Positions 26,036 through 35,551 are shown, counted from the first letter of the stretch. The stretch is DNA of 64,000 bases from Pseudomonas sp. CCC3.1 (GCF_034347405.1 NZ_CP133778.1:4406501-4470500); one strand, 5' to 3'. Notes: generated by a model not told the origin, from the letters alone. A program made the numbers and translations.

Positions 26036-26818
26036 ATGCGCGAAACTCAGATAGCCCCTTACGAAAACACGCCCCGCGACGCGGTGGTCACGGCCAATGA
26101 CTACCACGACGGGCAGCACTTTGCGTTACATACCCATCAACGCGGGCAATTTGCCTATGCCGCCTGCGGCGTGATCACCGTGTTCACCCGCCAAGGCAAC
26201 TGGGTGGTGCCGCCCCAAAGGGCGATCTGGGTACCGGCGGGCGTCCCGCACGAAATGAGCATGGCGGGCCCGGTGACCATGCTGAACACCTACATCAGCA
26301 ACCCTGCCTCTGAACGACTGAGGCTGCCTGCGCACTGCCAGGTCTTCGGCGTATCGCCCCTGCTGCGTCAACTGCTGATGCAGGCCATGGACATTCCTGC
26401 GCTGTATGACGAAGCCCTGCGCGAAGGGCTGGTGATGAGCCTGCTGCTGCACGAGATAGCCGACATGACGCCCCTGTCACTCAACGCCCCTCTGCCCACT
26501 GAGCCAAGGCTGGTGCTTGCCTGCCGTCATCTGCTGGCGCAACCGTCGCTGGAAATCGGGATAGATGACATGACCCGGCAAGTGGGCATGAGCCGTCGCA
26601 CCTTCACCCGGCTGTTTCGCCAACAGACCGGCATCAGCTTTGTTGAATGGCGCCAACAAGCCTGCCTGATGGCGGCCGTGGTGCGTTTGGGAAACGGCGA
26701 AGCGATTACCCGCGTTGCCACTGATTTGGGCTACAGCAGCCCGAGCGCCTTCACCGGCGTTTTTCGCCGGGTATTGGGCGAAGTACCCAGCCGGTATTTT
26801 GCAAAAGAACCGTTTTAA
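26036..26818 (+). CDS. AraC-family transcriptional regulator
   Basis: 260 residues. An N-terminal cupin-like ligand domain (HTHQRGQFAYAACG, then VVPPQRAIWVPAGVPHEM) is followed by a C-terminal double helix-turn-helix (IDDMTRQVGMSRRTFTRLF, then ITRVATDLGYSSPSAFTGVF). It probably binds the 76-base gap shared with the EamA exporter gene and regulates it. The ligand is unknown. Confidence 0.9.
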   Translation: MRETQIAPYENTPRDAVVTANDYHDGQHFALHTHQRGQFAYAACGVITVFTRQGNWVVPPQRAIWVPAGVPHEMSMAGPVTMLNTYISNPASERLRLPAHCQVFGVSPLLRQLLMQAMDIPALYDEALREGLVMSLLLHEIADMTPLSLNAPLPTEPRLVLACRHLLAQPSLEIGIDDMTRQVGMSRRTFTRLFRQQTGISFVEWRQQACLMAAVVRLGNGEAITRVATDLGYSSPSAFTGVFRRVLGEVPSRYFAKEPF

Positions 26819-26840
26819 AACGTGGGAGCTATCGCAGACT

Positions 26841-26876
26841 GCGATCTGTTGATCGTTTAAACGGTCAACAGATCGC
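26841..26876. terminator. bidirectional hairpin between araC-type gene and cysC
   Basis: Perfect 12-base arms GCGATCTGTTGA and TCAACAGATCGC are separated by 12 bases. The right arm lies in the last codons of cysC, so the hairpin lies at the ends of two convergent genes and probably ends both transcripts, though without a long T run. Confidence 0.55.
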
Positions 26877-27459
26877 GTTGCAGCATCAGCAGTTGATCAA
26901 CCAGTTCACTGTCATCCCCTGTCCGGGTATCGATCACAAATTCTGGGGCCAACGGCTCTTCGTACGGGCTGTCGATCCCGGTGAAGTTGCGTATCTTGCC
27001 TTCGCGTACAGCACGATAAAGCCCTTTGGCATCGCGCCGAATGCATTCCGACAACGGCGTGCTCACGTGTACTTCGATAAAGTCACCGGGGGTGAAATGC
27101 GTGCGGCAGGCATCACGATCAGCGCGGAACGGCGAGATCGCCGACACAATCACGATGAGCCCCGCATCGACCATCAGCCTGGCCACCTCCCCCAGACGCC
27201 GCACGTTCTCCCTGCGATCCAGGTCGCTCATTCCCAAGTCCTGACACAACCCATTGCGCACCCGATCGCCGTCGAGCACATAGCTGTGAAAACCATGGTT
27301 TTGCAGGGTCTGGTCCAGTTTATTTGCCAGCGTCGATTTCCCCGCTCCGGACAATCCTGTCAGCCAAATGCAGCAAGCCCGTTGATGCTTCATGGTTTCG
27401 CGCTGGGTCTGGTCCACGCTCATCTCAGGCGCGACAAGCAGCGGCCGAGGCTCAGTCAT
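26857..27459 (-). CDS. cysC: adenylylsulfate (APS) kinase
   Basis: 200 residues from ATG at 27459 (MTEPRPLLVAP), which overlaps the sulfotransferase stop by eight bases. P-loop GLSGAGKST at 35-43, DGDRVRNGLCQDLGMS and ISPFRADRD are the APS-kinase signatures. Makes PAPS from APS and ATP. It stands alone, not fused to CysN, and is coupled to a sulfotransferase gene, so its likely job is to feed PAPS to that enzyme rather than to general sulfate assimilation. Confidence 0.92.
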   Translation of the reverse strand: MTEPRPLLVAPEMSVDQTQRETMKHQRACCIWLTGLSGAGKSTLANKLDQTLQNHGFHSYVLDGDRVRNGLCQDLGMSDLDRRENVRRLGEVARLMVDAGLIVIVSAISPFRADRDACRTHFTPGDFIEVHVSTPLSECIRRDAKGLYRAVREGKIRNFTGIDSPYEEPLAPEFVIDTRTGDDSELVDQLLMLQRDLLTV

Positions 27460-28147
27460 AGGAGAACAGCTCATAGTCACGGGCATACACCTCACGAATC
27501 CGCTTGCGCGTCGCAGTCGAACACAAGCCTGAGGACTGAAAAGCCGATCGGGGTGAGCGATTCAAGTGATCAAGCTGCGCACTGACGCCCAACTGCTCAC
27601 ACAGCGCAAAAAAATCCGTGTCCAGGTGTTCTTGGCGACCAATAAAATCAACCGCTATCTGGCCCATCGAGTTCTGTAAAAAATGATGCTGTGGTACGAA
27701 ATGTATTTGCTTGCAAATATTCTCCGCGTTTAACCAGCCATCAACGAACGTGTCAAATCGCGAATAACCACTGACCAACTCATAAGCTGCCCTGTCCCGC
27801 GGTTGCGGGTCTTTCAATAAGTAATGGTAGGCCGACAGGGCGCGCTGTAACGGGTCACGTACAAACCCGAATTTAAAGTAGTCCGTATAACGCTCTTTGA
27901 ATTGCTGCTCATACCAGTACAAAGGCAAATGCCCTGTAGGCGTGCTGCCGAATAGCGACATGGCCACGCTGCTGCCCGCACACTTTGGCACATGAATGAA
28001 GATGCATTCCAAGCGATCAAAAACCCCAGGGAACTTAGGCGTTCCAGACAATGTTTTATTCACCACCTGACGATCAACAACAGACAAGGGGTGAAGTAAA
28101 AGCTCACGCTGATATTTGGGGAGTAGCTTCCATAACAAACGTTTCAT
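27452..28147 (-). CDS. PAPS-dependent sulfotransferase, family 2-like
   Basis: 231 residues from ATG at 28147 (MKRLLWKLLPKYQ); a TTG start 12 bases earlier is less likely. FIHVPKCAGSSVAMSLF matches the 5'-phosphosulfate-binding loop and FVRDPLQRALSAYHYL the 3'-phosphate-binding motif of carbohydrate-type sulfotransferases. No signal peptide; the N-terminus is basic. With the coupled cysC it forms a compact module for sulfating an acceptor, perhaps a surface polysaccharide or lipid. No glycosyltransferase neighbours point to the acceptor. Confidence 0.8.
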   Translation of the reverse strand: MKRLLWKLLPKYQRELLLHPLSVVDRQVVNKTLSGTPKFPGVFDRLECIFIHVPKCAGSSVAMSLFGSTPTGHLPLYWYEQQFKERYTDYFKFGFVRDPLQRALSAYHYLLKDPQPRDRAAYELVSGYSRFDTFVDGWLNAENICKQIHFVPQHHFLQNSMGQIAVDFIGRQEHLDTDFFALCEQLGVSAQLDHLNRSPRSAFQSSGLCSTATRKRIREVYARDYELFSYD

Positions 28148-28398
28148 GGCAAGGCGCAACCTGCTTCGTGTTCAATTCAGAACGCGAGGCTACCGCGAGA
28201 GGCAGGGCGCGCGGAGACACTTTGCACAGACTTTGCTTATGCATAAACAAACCGATGTACCCATACCGTATTTGCGTTTAGATCCGTAAAGAAGCCTGCC
28301 TTGGCGACACCAAAAACCCCTTCTTATCGGCAACCCCCGGCCGTTTCGAAACACCAGCCCCCCTACAAAAAAAACTGCCCCTGCCGCGCGCAAATCTC

Positions 28399-28545
28399 GT
28401 AGCAGTTGCCGAGCACCGCGAGGCTACGTCCGGCTGCGCAGCAGTCGTAAAACCAAGCACTGCGGGGTATCAGTTGTACCCTGCACTTAGGGTTTACGAT
28501 CGCTTCGCCATCGGACGTAGCCTCGCGGTGCTCGGCAACTGCTAC
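28399..28545. repeat. paired REP, 34-base perfect inverted repeat
   Basis: The left arm 28399-28432 begins GTAGCAGTTGCCGAGCACCG; the right arm 28512-28545 is its exact reverse complement. The 79 bases between carry GCGCAGCAGTCG and ACTGCGGGG type sequences. It looks like two REP elements in opposite orientation. It lies between the sulfotransferase promoter and the activator sites of the receptor gene. Confidence 0.75.
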
Positions 28546-28645
28546 AAAATCGGCTTGCTAGGCACCCTAGAATCTTTCACAAGAACGAGCTTTAGTCCCT
28601 CATTTCAATTGTCTTGTCTGGACAAAAAAAACCTTGCCAGCGCTG

Positions 28646-28694
28646 TGCTGCTCCAGCAGCACCCTCGCCGCACACGGCTGCTGCTGCATCAGCA
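28646..28694 (+). promoter_or_regulatory. tandem activator sites upstream of the receptor gene
   Basis: Two copies of TGCTG-N6-CAGCA, at 28646-28661 (inside the perfect palindrome GTGCTGCTCCAGCAGCAC) and 28679-28694, start 33 bases apart, about three helical turns. The same motif occurs before the sigma-54 promoters at 36.5 and 38 kb. Probably bound by the SfnR-like activator encoded at 40.5 kb. Confidence 0.65.
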
Positions 28695-28745
28695 ACCCAC
28701 CCTTAAAACAGGCTCAACCCCCCGTAAACACTGCCCCAAACGCCA

Positions 28746-28761
28746 TGGCACATGGCTTGCA
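28746..28761 (+). promoter_or_regulatory. sigma-54 promoter of the TonB-dependent receptor gene
   Basis: TGGCACATGGCTTGCA fits the -24/-12 consensus, with GG and GC separated by ten bases. It lies 39 bases before the receptor ATG and about 50 bases after the second activator site. Confidence 0.85.
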
Positions 28762-28800
28762 ACGCTCCCCTCATACGCTGTCAAACCGGGGAACACACTC

Positions 28801-31080
28801 ATGCAGTATCTAAGTGGAATCAAACAAACGGGGCTGGCCATTTCAATGTCGGGGACGTTGCTGGTCTCAGGCCATGCCATCGCGCAAACCAGTGACTCGG
28901 TGCTCGACACAGTCGTTGTGCAAGGGCAAAACCAAACCAGTGACACCCTGGTTGGCGATGCGAAAAAAGAGAAAGCACCCGAATCCAAAGCCACCCTGAC
29001 CAAGGCCCAACTGCAAAAGTTTGTCGGCCTCGACAGTGCAGTGACCGGGGCGCTGAAGTACTTGCCCGGCGTGCACTCAAGCGGCGGTGACTCCAGCGGT
29101 ATCACCGAAGGCTCGCTGAACATTCGCGGCTTCTCGCAAGACCAACTGGGCTTTACCCGTGACGGTATTCCGCTTAACGACCCGCAGTTTCTGACCCCGC
29201 ACGCCGACTTCTTGGGCGACCCGGAAAACTACGAATCGGTGTCGGTGATCTACGGCGGCGCCTCGATCAACGCACCCACGCTGACCGCCAGCGGCGGCAG
29301 CGTCGAGATCAAATCGGTCGCGCCCACCAAGGAAGGCGGGGTTGAGTACAAGCAAAGCATCGGCAGCAACAACCTGTTCCGCGAGTTCGTGCGGGTCAAC
29401 ACTGGCGAGTACAACGGCTTTTCCGCGTGGTTGTCAGGGTCGCGCACCACGGCCGATTTATGGGACGACTCGGACGGCGAACTGTCGTCCAACCGCTTCG
29501 AAGGCAACCTTCAGTACAAATGGGGTGACGGCAACCAGATCAACGCGCTGTTCTCCAGCTTCCTGATGCGCACCAACAGCTACCTGTCGCCAACGCTGGC
29601 GCAATACCGCGCCAACAAATACGACCACGGCTACCCGACCAAGGCGTACCCAACGGACGGCGGCACCAACGGCGTCCCCGACATCACCGTGCCGGGCCAA
29701 AGCGCTGCCAACTCGCGGGCCGACTTTAAAATCCAGACCTATGGCCTGAACGGGGTATTCAACCTGTCGGACGGCGTGCAACTCAAAGTGAACCCGTATT
29801 ACATCCGGGTCACGGACGGCACGGCGTCCATCGCCACCGCAGCGGTCAACGAAACCAAACTGGGCACCGACGTCAACCACGACGGCGATGCGCTGGACCC
29901 GGTCGTACCGGCCTCCTTGCAACTGCTGCCGACTCAGTACCGCATCGGTTCGAGCAACACCCTGGACTTCACCCTCGCGGACAATAACGTGCTGCAACTG
30001 GGCCTGTGGACCGACTACACCCACGCCCGCAACCAGTTCGTCTTCACCCCGATCAAAGGCAATGGCAAGCCTGCGAGCATCGACGGCAGCACGCCGATTC
30101 GCGATGGCAACGGCAACATCTACTACAACACCAACCAGGCCAACCAGATCACCACGCAAAAGCTCTGGGCCCAAGACACCTGGACGATCGTCAGCGACCT
30201 GACCCTGACCGCAGGCCTTGCCTGGCAGCACACCGAACTCAAGGGCGATGATCTCTTGAAAGGCTACAGCAACACCGAAGACTACAACCGCTTCCTGCCG
30301 AGCCTGAGCCTCAGCTACCAGCTCGACCCGCAAAACCAGCTCTACTACAACACCACCTCGAACATGCGCGTCCCGGCCATTGCCTCGGTGTACGGCAATA
30401 TCAACGGCGGCGACAAACAGAAGCCCGAGCTCACCTGGAACCAGGAACTGGGCTGGCGCTACAGCACTGACAACACCTTGGTCAGTGCCGCGCTGTTCTA
30501 CGACAAGTTCAAGGATCGTCAGGCCGCGTATCAGGAACTGACCGGCGTGACGTCCTACTTCAACGCTGGCAACGTCACCAGCAAAGGCCTGGAGCTGTCG
30601 ATCAACGGCAAGCTGCCAGCCAACTTCAACTACTTCAGCGCATTGACTGTGCTCAGCGCCACCCAACAGTCGGATTACAGCGCGGGCGGGCATAGCGCTG
30701 ACACCAAGGGCAATCAGCTCTTTGATACACCGCGCAAGCTGTTCAACGCGGGCATCGGCTATGACAACGAAGCCTTCTACGCCAACTTCCTGGGCCGTTA
30801 CACCGGCAGCTACTACGGCGACCTGGCCAACAACCAGAAAATCGGCGGCTACACCATCTTCGATGCAAACCTGGGTTATCGCTTCAAAGACCTGGTCAGC
30901 GGGCTCAAGGAAACCACTGTCAGCCTTAATGCCAACAACATTTTCAACAAGCAATACTTGTCTGGCGTGAAGTCCGGGACCATCGACGCGGACCCGAGCG
31001 ACGCTAACTTCTTCGGCGCACCTCAATACTACAAAGGCCAGCCACGCTCGCTGGTGGCCTCGGTGAGTGTGGGTTTCTGA
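28801..31080 (+). CDS. TonB-dependent outer-membrane receptor
   Basis: 759 residues from ATG at 28801 (MQYLSGIKQ, with GGGGA upstream); the frame is open upstream, but that region holds the sigma-54 promoter. A signal peptide ends near AIA at residue 28 and a TonB box (LDTVVVQG) follows. The plug domain has NIRGFSQDQLGFTRDGIPL, and a 22-strand-type barrel ends in a terminal Phe (LVASVSVGF). It imports a ligand across the outer membrane using TonB-ExbBD. Shared sigma-54 control with flavin monooxygenase and desulfinase genes suggests an organosulfur ligand; no siderophore genes are near. Confidence 0.88.
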   Translation: MQYLSGIKQTGLAISMSGTLLVSGHAIAQTSDSVLDTVVVQGQNQTSDTLVGDAKKEKAPESKATLTKAQLQKFVGLDSAVTGALKYLPGVHSSGGDSSGITEGSLNIRGFSQDQLGFTRDGIPLNDPQFLTPHADFLGDPENYESVSVIYGGASINAPTLTASGGSVEIKSVAPTKEGGVEYKQSIGSNNLFREFVRVNTGEYNGFSAWLSGSRTTADLWDDSDGELSSNRFEGNLQYKWGDGNQINALFSSFLMRTNSYLSPTLAQYRANKYDHGYPTKAYPTDGGTNGVPDITVPGQSAANSRADFKIQTYGLNGVFNLSDGVQLKVNPYYIRVTDGTASIATAAVNETKLGTDVNHDGDALDPVVPASLQLLPTQYRIGSSNTLDFTLADNNVLQLGLWTDYTHARNQFVFTPIKGNGKPASIDGSTPIRDGNGNIYYNTNQANQITTQKLWAQDTWTIVSDLTLTAGLAWQHTELKGDDLLKGYSNTEDYNRFLPSLSLSYQLDPQNQLYYNTTSNMRVPAIASVYGNINGGDKQKPELTWNQELGWRYSTDNTLVSAALFYDKFKDRQAAYQELTGVTSYFNAGNVTSKGLELSINGKLPANFNYFSALTVLSATQQSDYSAGGHSADTKGNQLFDTPRKLFNAGIGYDNEAFYANFLGRYTGSYYGDLANNQKIGGYTIFDANLGYRFKDLVSGLKETTVSLNANNIFNKQYLSGVKSGTIDADPSDANFFGAPQYYKGQPRSLVASVSVGF

Positions 31081-31133
31081 CCGTCCCTGATCGAAAGGGG
31101 CGGCATGCAAACCCGCCGCCCCGAGGAGCCTGC

Positions 31134-32726
31134 ATGAGCACTGAACACTACGACTTCATCATCGTCGGCGGCGGCACCGCTGGCAGCGTGCTGGCCAATC
31201 GTTTATCGGCACGCGCAGACAAGCGCGTGCTGCTGATCGAAGCCGGGGCCGACACGCCCGACAGCAACACCCCGAGCGAGATTCTCGACGGCCTGCAACC
31301 CTGGCTGCCGCGTCAGGCGGGCGAACGCTTCTTCTGGCCGGGTCTGAGCGTGCTGCGCGCCAGCCAGCACCCCGACATCCCGCGCGCCCCGCAACGTTAC
31401 GAGCAAGCGCGAATTCTGGGCGGCGGTTCGAGCGTCAACATGATGGTCGCCAACCGGGGCTTGCCCCGCGACTACGATCAGTGGGCTGAACTGGGCGCCG
31501 AAGGCTGGGACTGGCAAAGCGTGCTGCCGTATTTCCGCAAGCTGGAACATGACATCGATTTTGCCTTGAGCGACCCCGAACAGCACGGCCATACAGGCCC
31601 GCTGCCAATTGCCAGGGTCGATTCGCGGCGCTGGGGCAGCTTCACCCGCGCCTCGGCAAACGCCCTGCAACGCCTGGGACTGGACAACATCGTCGACCAG
31701 AACGGGCGCTTCGAGGACGGCTACTTTGCCCCCGCCGTCAGCATTGAATACCAGCAACGCGTGTCCAGTGCCCGCGCCTACCTCAGCAGCGAGGTGCGCG
31801 CCCGCAGCAACCTGACACTGTGGGCCGATACCCAAGCGCGTCAGCTCTTGGTTCAAGGCCAGCGCATTACCGGGGTGCAGGTCGTGCGCAACGGCCAACG
31901 GCTGGACGTCAGCGCCGCTGAAGTGATTCTCGCAGCGGGCGCCCTGCAATCCCCAGCATTCCTGCTGCGTGCAGGCATTGGCCCGGCCGATCAACTGCGC
32001 GACCTGGGCATCGACGTCGTCGCCGATCGCCCGGGCGTGGGCCGCAACCTGTGGGACCACAGCTCCATCGGGCTCACGGCCCGGCTGCACGACAACGCCC
32101 CGGCCAACGATGAGCCAGGCTCAGCGCACTTGCTGGCGGCGCGAGTCTCGTCCGGGGTCAACCCGGATGTACCTGCTGATTTGTACTTGGGTGTTGCGCG
32201 CAACGCGGCACTCGGCACCGCGGACGCCGTGCTGTGGGTCAACAAACCTGACTCGACCGGCCACCTGCGTTTGCGCAGCAGCGACCCGGCAGATTACCCG
32301 GCCATTGAATTCAATTTGCTCTCTGACCCGCGCGACCTTGAGCGACTGCGCGAAGGCTTGCGGCTGCTGGCCAAGGTCTTTGCCGACCCCGCCGTGGCAG
32401 CGTTCAGCGGCCCTCCCCACGTGAACCGCTTCGCCGACGCCTCACTGGACGGCCCACTGCTGTCCGCTTTATTGGCCGACGATGACGCCCTCGAACGCTA
32501 TGTGCGCACCCACGTGAGCGGCGTCTGGCACGCCAGCGGCACCTGCCGCATCGGCCGAGCCGACGACCCGCTGGCGGTGGTCGACCCCGCTGGCCGAGTG
32601 CTCGGCGTGCAGGGTTTGCGCGTTGCCGATGCGTCCGTCATTCCGGTGGTTCCGACCGCCAACACCAACCTGCCGACCGTGATGATCGCCGAAAAACTCG
32701 CCGACGCCATCCTTGCCAATGCCTGA
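31134..32726 (+). CDS. GMC-family FAD oxidoreductase (choline/alcohol dehydrogenase-like)
   Basis: 530 residues. The N-terminal FAD-binding motif is FIIVGGGTAGSVLANRLS, the GMC signature RILGGGSSVNMMVANRG follows near 85-105, and a C-terminal HVSGVWHASGTCRIG holds the active-site His. It oxidises an alcohol to an aldehyde. It follows the receptor by 53 bases and is followed by an aldehyde dehydrogenase, so the two probably turn an alcohol released from the sulfur source into an acid. Exact substrate unknown. Confidence 0.88.
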   Translation: MSTEHYDFIIVGGGTAGSVLANRLSARADKRVLLIEAGADTPDSNTPSEILDGLQPWLPRQAGERFFWPGLSVLRASQHPDIPRAPQRYEQARILGGGSSVNMMVANRGLPRDYDQWAELGAEGWDWQSVLPYFRKLEHDIDFALSDPEQHGHTGPLPIARVDSRRWGSFTRASANALQRLGLDNIVDQNGRFEDGYFAPAVSIEYQQRVSSARAYLSSEVRARSNLTLWADTQARQLLVQGQRITGVQVVRNGQRLDVSAAEVILAAGALQSPAFLLRAGIGPADQLRDLGIDVVADRPGVGRNLWDHSSIGLTARLHDNAPANDEPGSAHLLAARVSSGVNPDVPADLYLGVARNAALGTADAVLWVNKPDSTGHLRLRSSDPADYPAIEFNLLSDPRDLERLREGLRLLAKVFADPAVAAFSGPPHVNRFADASLDGPLLSALLADDDALERYVRTHVSGVWHASGTCRIGRADDPLAVVDPAGRVLGVQGLRVADASVIPVVPTANTNLPTVMIAEKLADAILANA

Positions 32727-32736
32727 GGATCACCCC

Positions 32737-34152
32737 ATGACTCACTACGCTTTGTTGATTGATGGACAACTGCACACCGGCAAACACGCCGATGAAGTGC
32801 TCGACCCGGCCACCGAACAGGTCGTCGGCTATGCCGCACGCGCCAGTCAGGCGCACGTCGATGCGGCGGTCAAAGCGGCGCACCGCGCCTTTGCGGGGTG
32901 GGCCGCAGACCCGCAGGCACGGCGCCAGGCGCTCGCCCTCGCCGCCTCGGTGCTGCGCGAAAACACCCAATCGCTGGCCGAGTTGATCAGCCGCGAGCAA
33001 GGTCGCCCGTTGCGCTTTACCCTTGGCGAAGTCGCGGGGGCTGCCGCCACATTTGATTACTACGCCAACTTCGAAGCACCGGGCAGCGAGGTACTGCGCG
33101 ACGACGACCAACGTCGGGCCAGCATCGAACGCCGTCCATTGGGAGTGGTTGCAGCGATCACGCCGTGGAACGTGCCGATCATTTTGCTGGTGCTCAAACT
33201 CGCCCCGGCATTGCACGCAGGCAACACCCTGGTGGCCAAACCGTCCGAGCACACGCCGCTGTCGACGCTGCTGCTCGGGCAACTGCTCAAAGACGTGTTC
33301 CCGGCAGGCGTGCTGAACATCATTGCCGGCGACGGCGAAGTCGGCGAGCAACTCAGCAGTCACTCACTGGTTCGCCACATCACCTTCACCGGCAGCGTCG
33401 CCACCGGAAAACGCCTGTACGCGGGCGCCGCCAGCGACCTTAAACGCCTGACCCTGGAGCTGGGTGGCAATGACGCCGCGCTGGTTCTCGAAGACGCCGA
33501 TGTTCCAGCGATTGCCGAAGCGTTGTTCTGGGGGGCGTTCTGGAACAGCGGCCAAGTGTGCTTCGCGATCAAGCGTCTGTACGTGCACGAGAGCCTGTTC
33601 CAGCCCCTGATCGACGCCTTGATCGCACGGGCTGAAAAAACCCGCTTGGGCAGTGGCCTCGACCCGCACACCGAACTCGGGCCGTTGACCAATCGCCAGC
33701 AACTGGAGCGGATCAAGGCGCTGGTGGCCGACGCACGCCAGCACGGCGCGGTCATCCACAGCGGTGGCGAACAGCCTGAAGGCCCCGGCTACTTCTTTGC
33801 CCCGACCATCGTCAGCGGCATTGGCGCAGGTGTGGCGCTGGTGGATGAAGAACAGTTCGGCCCGGTGCTGCCAGTGATCCCGTTCAGCGACGTCGAAGAC
33901 GCCATCCGCCAGGCCAACGCCAGCCCGTATGGCTTGGGCGCTTCGGTCTGGACCCGCGACATCGCCCGCGGCGAAGCCATTGCCCGGCGCCTGGATGCCG
34001 GACTGGCGTGGGTTAACCAGCACCTGGAAGTGCAACCCGGCGCGCCGAAGGGTGGCTACAAATGGAGCGGCCTGGGCTACGAAGGCGGATTACGCGGCTA
34101 CGAAGCTTTCAGCGACCTGCAAGTGCTCAACATCGCCCGCCCTGCCGTTTAA
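32737..34152 (+). CDS. NAD(P)-dependent aldehyde dehydrogenase
   Basis: 471 residues from ATG at 32737 (GAGG upstream), ten bases after the GMC gene. It has TPWNVPII near 150, the GSVATGK cofactor motif, catalytic Glu in LTLELGGNDA and catalytic Cys in WNSGQVCFAIKRLY. It oxidises an aldehyde to a carboxylic acid, and in this operon is likely the step after the GMC oxidoreductase or after aldehyde release by the SsuD-like monooxygenase. Confidence 0.92.
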   Translation: MTHYALLIDGQLHTGKHADEVLDPATEQVVGYAARASQAHVDAAVKAAHRAFAGWAADPQARRQALALAASVLRENTQSLAELISREQGRPLRFTLGEVAGAAATFDYYANFEAPGSEVLRDDDQRRASIERRPLGVVAAITPWNVPIILLVLKLAPALHAGNTLVAKPSEHTPLSTLLLGQLLKDVFPAGVLNIIAGDGEVGEQLSSHSLVRHITFTGSVATGKRLYAGAASDLKRLTLELGGNDAALVLEDADVPAIAEALFWGAFWNSGQVCFAIKRLYVHESLFQPLIDALIARAEKTRLGSGLDPHTELGPLTNRQQLERIKALVADARQHGAVIHSGGEQPEGPGYFFAPTIVSGIGAGVALVDEEQFGPVLPVIPFSDVEDAIRQANASPYGLGASVWTRDIARGEAIARRLDAGLAWVNQHLEVQPGAPKGGYKWSGLGYEGGLRGYEAFSDLQVLNIARPAV

Positions 34153-34160
34153 ATGCCCTC

Positions 34161-34229
34161 TGTAGGAGCGAGCTTGCCTCGCGATCTTTTGATCTTTTAA
34201 AAAGCTCGCGAGGAAAGCTCGCTCCTACA
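34161..34229. repeat. REP-like hairpin, GAGCGAGCTTGCCTCGCG family
   Basis: TGTAGGAGCGAGCTTGCCTC on the left and its near reverse complement ending CGCTCCTACA on the right form a long hairpin. It lies between the aldehyde dehydrogenase and MFS genes. Four related copies occur at 35.5, 37.8, 41.6 and 43.7 kb. Confidence 0.85.
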
Positions 34230-34262
34230 AGGTTTTGGTTTATTTCTGATCAAGGACTCCCT

Positions 34263-35453
34263 ATGCGCTCCGGTAGCTGGCCCTCAATTATTCTGACCCT
34301 CGCCTTCGCGGTGATTATCGCGGCGTGCCATGGCAAAACCATTCTGCTGATCGCTGACATCGCCAAGGCGTATTCGGTCAGCCCTTCCCACGCCAGTTGG
34401 GTGGTTTCGGCGGTCGCCATCGTCGCGGCCATCGCCTCGCCCATCGTCAACTGGGGCGTGGCGCGCGTGGGTGAACGCCGCGCCATCATCTTCGGCCTGA
34501 TCGTTGCCGCGCTGTGCAGTTACCTGGCCAGCACCACCACGGATTTTTCGGTGCTACTGACCCTGCGCGTGATCGAAGGCGCCGGTTACATCAGCGTGGT
34601 GCTCGCCGCCCTGGCGTTGTTGGTACACACCACCGAAGGCAAGCGCCGCACCAGCGCCCTGGCGTTCTGGTCGGTGGCGTCGCCATTGGGCGGCGCGATT
34701 GCGATCTTTGCTGTGTCGCCTTACGTCGGCGGCGACAACGGCCAATGGCGCATCGCGTTCAGCGGCCATGCGGTCATCCTGTTGCTGCTGTTGCTGGCCA
34801 CCCCGCTGCTGCCGTCGATCAACCTGGCCAACCGTGCCGAGCGCAAACCGCTGTCGCAGGTGTTCAAGATTTACGCCGACCCGTCAGCGCTGCGTCTGGC
34901 CGCTGCCGTGGGCGCCCCGCTGACCGTGGCGCTCGGGTTGATCACCATCACCCCGGACTACTTGATCCACGTGCTCAACGTCGCGCCCGCCACCATCGGG
35001 GTGATTTCCACCGTGGGTATTTTGTCCAGCGTGGTGGCCGGATTGTTCGCAGGTTTCATCCTCAACCTGCGGCTGATCGGCCCCATCAGCGTGGTGGCTG
35101 GGGCATTGATTGGCGTGACCCTGGAGGTGCTGGTATTCATCCCCGGCATCAGTGTCGAGGTGGCGATTGCGGCTAAAGTCGCGCAAGGCTTCTTCAGCAG
35201 CTTCGTGGTGGCCTGGGTGTTTACCAGCATCCCGAAAATGACCCGCAATGGCGACGTCATGGGCGCGGGCGGCGTGGCCGAACAAGCGCTGTACATCTCG
35301 ATGTTCCTCGGGCCGGTGCTGCTGTACCCGTTGTTCGCCTTGCCGACCCGCGTGCCGTTTTTTGCGGCACTGATTGTCTCCAGCCTGCTGCCGTTGTTCT
35401 TGTTGCCACTGGGTTTCAAGCGCAACGAATCCAGCCCGTTGGTGCCTGCCTGA
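34263..35453 (+). CDS. MFS transporter
   Basis: 396 residues from ATG at 34263 (AAGGA upstream), with twelve predicted spans, starting IILTLAFAVIIAACHGKTI. The cytoplasmic loop WGVARVGERRAIIFG is in the place of the MFS A motif. It follows the aldehyde dehydrogenase gene after a REP hairpin. As the cluster has no ABC importer, it may carry the substrate across the inner membrane after TonB-dependent entry, or export a product. Confidence 0.85.
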   Translation: MRSGSWPSIILTLAFAVIIAACHGKTILLIADIAKAYSVSPSHASWVVSAVAIVAAIASPIVNWGVARVGERRAIIFGLIVAALCSYLASTTTDFSVLLTLRVIEGAGYISVVLAALALLVHTTEGKRRTSALAFWSVASPLGGAIAIFAVSPYVGGDNGQWRIAFSGHAVILLLLLLATPLLPSINLANRAERKPLSQVFKIYADPSALRLAAAVGAPLTVALGLITITPDYLIHVLNVAPATIGVISTVGILSSVVAGLFAGFILNLRLIGPISVVAGALIGVTLEVLVFIPGISVEVAIAAKVAQGFFSSFVVAWVFTSIPKMTRNGDVMGAGGVAEQALYISMFLGPVLLYPLFALPTRVPFFAALIVSSLLPLFLLPLGFKRNESSPLVPA

Positions 35454-35480
35454 AACCACAAAACAACCTCGTCCACGTCC

Positions 35481-35538
35481 TGTAGGAGCGAACTTGCCTC
35501 GCGATCATTTGGTTTTTTAAAAGATCGCGAGGCAAGGT
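35481..35538. repeat. REP-like hairpin, GAGCGAGCTTGCCTCGCG family
   Basis: TGTAGGAGCGAACTTGCCTC with a truncated, degraded right arm (GATCGCGAGGCAAGG). Lies between the convergent MFS and aldolase genes and could terminate both. Confidence 0.75.
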
Positions 35539-35551
35539 TATTCGTTTGTTA

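Noticed and set aside
29458..31110. Open frame of 550 codons antisense to the TonB-dependent receptor
   Set aside because: It mirrors the receptor gene codon for codon, has no ribosome binding site and no domain; long antisense frames are expected in GC-rich coding DNA.
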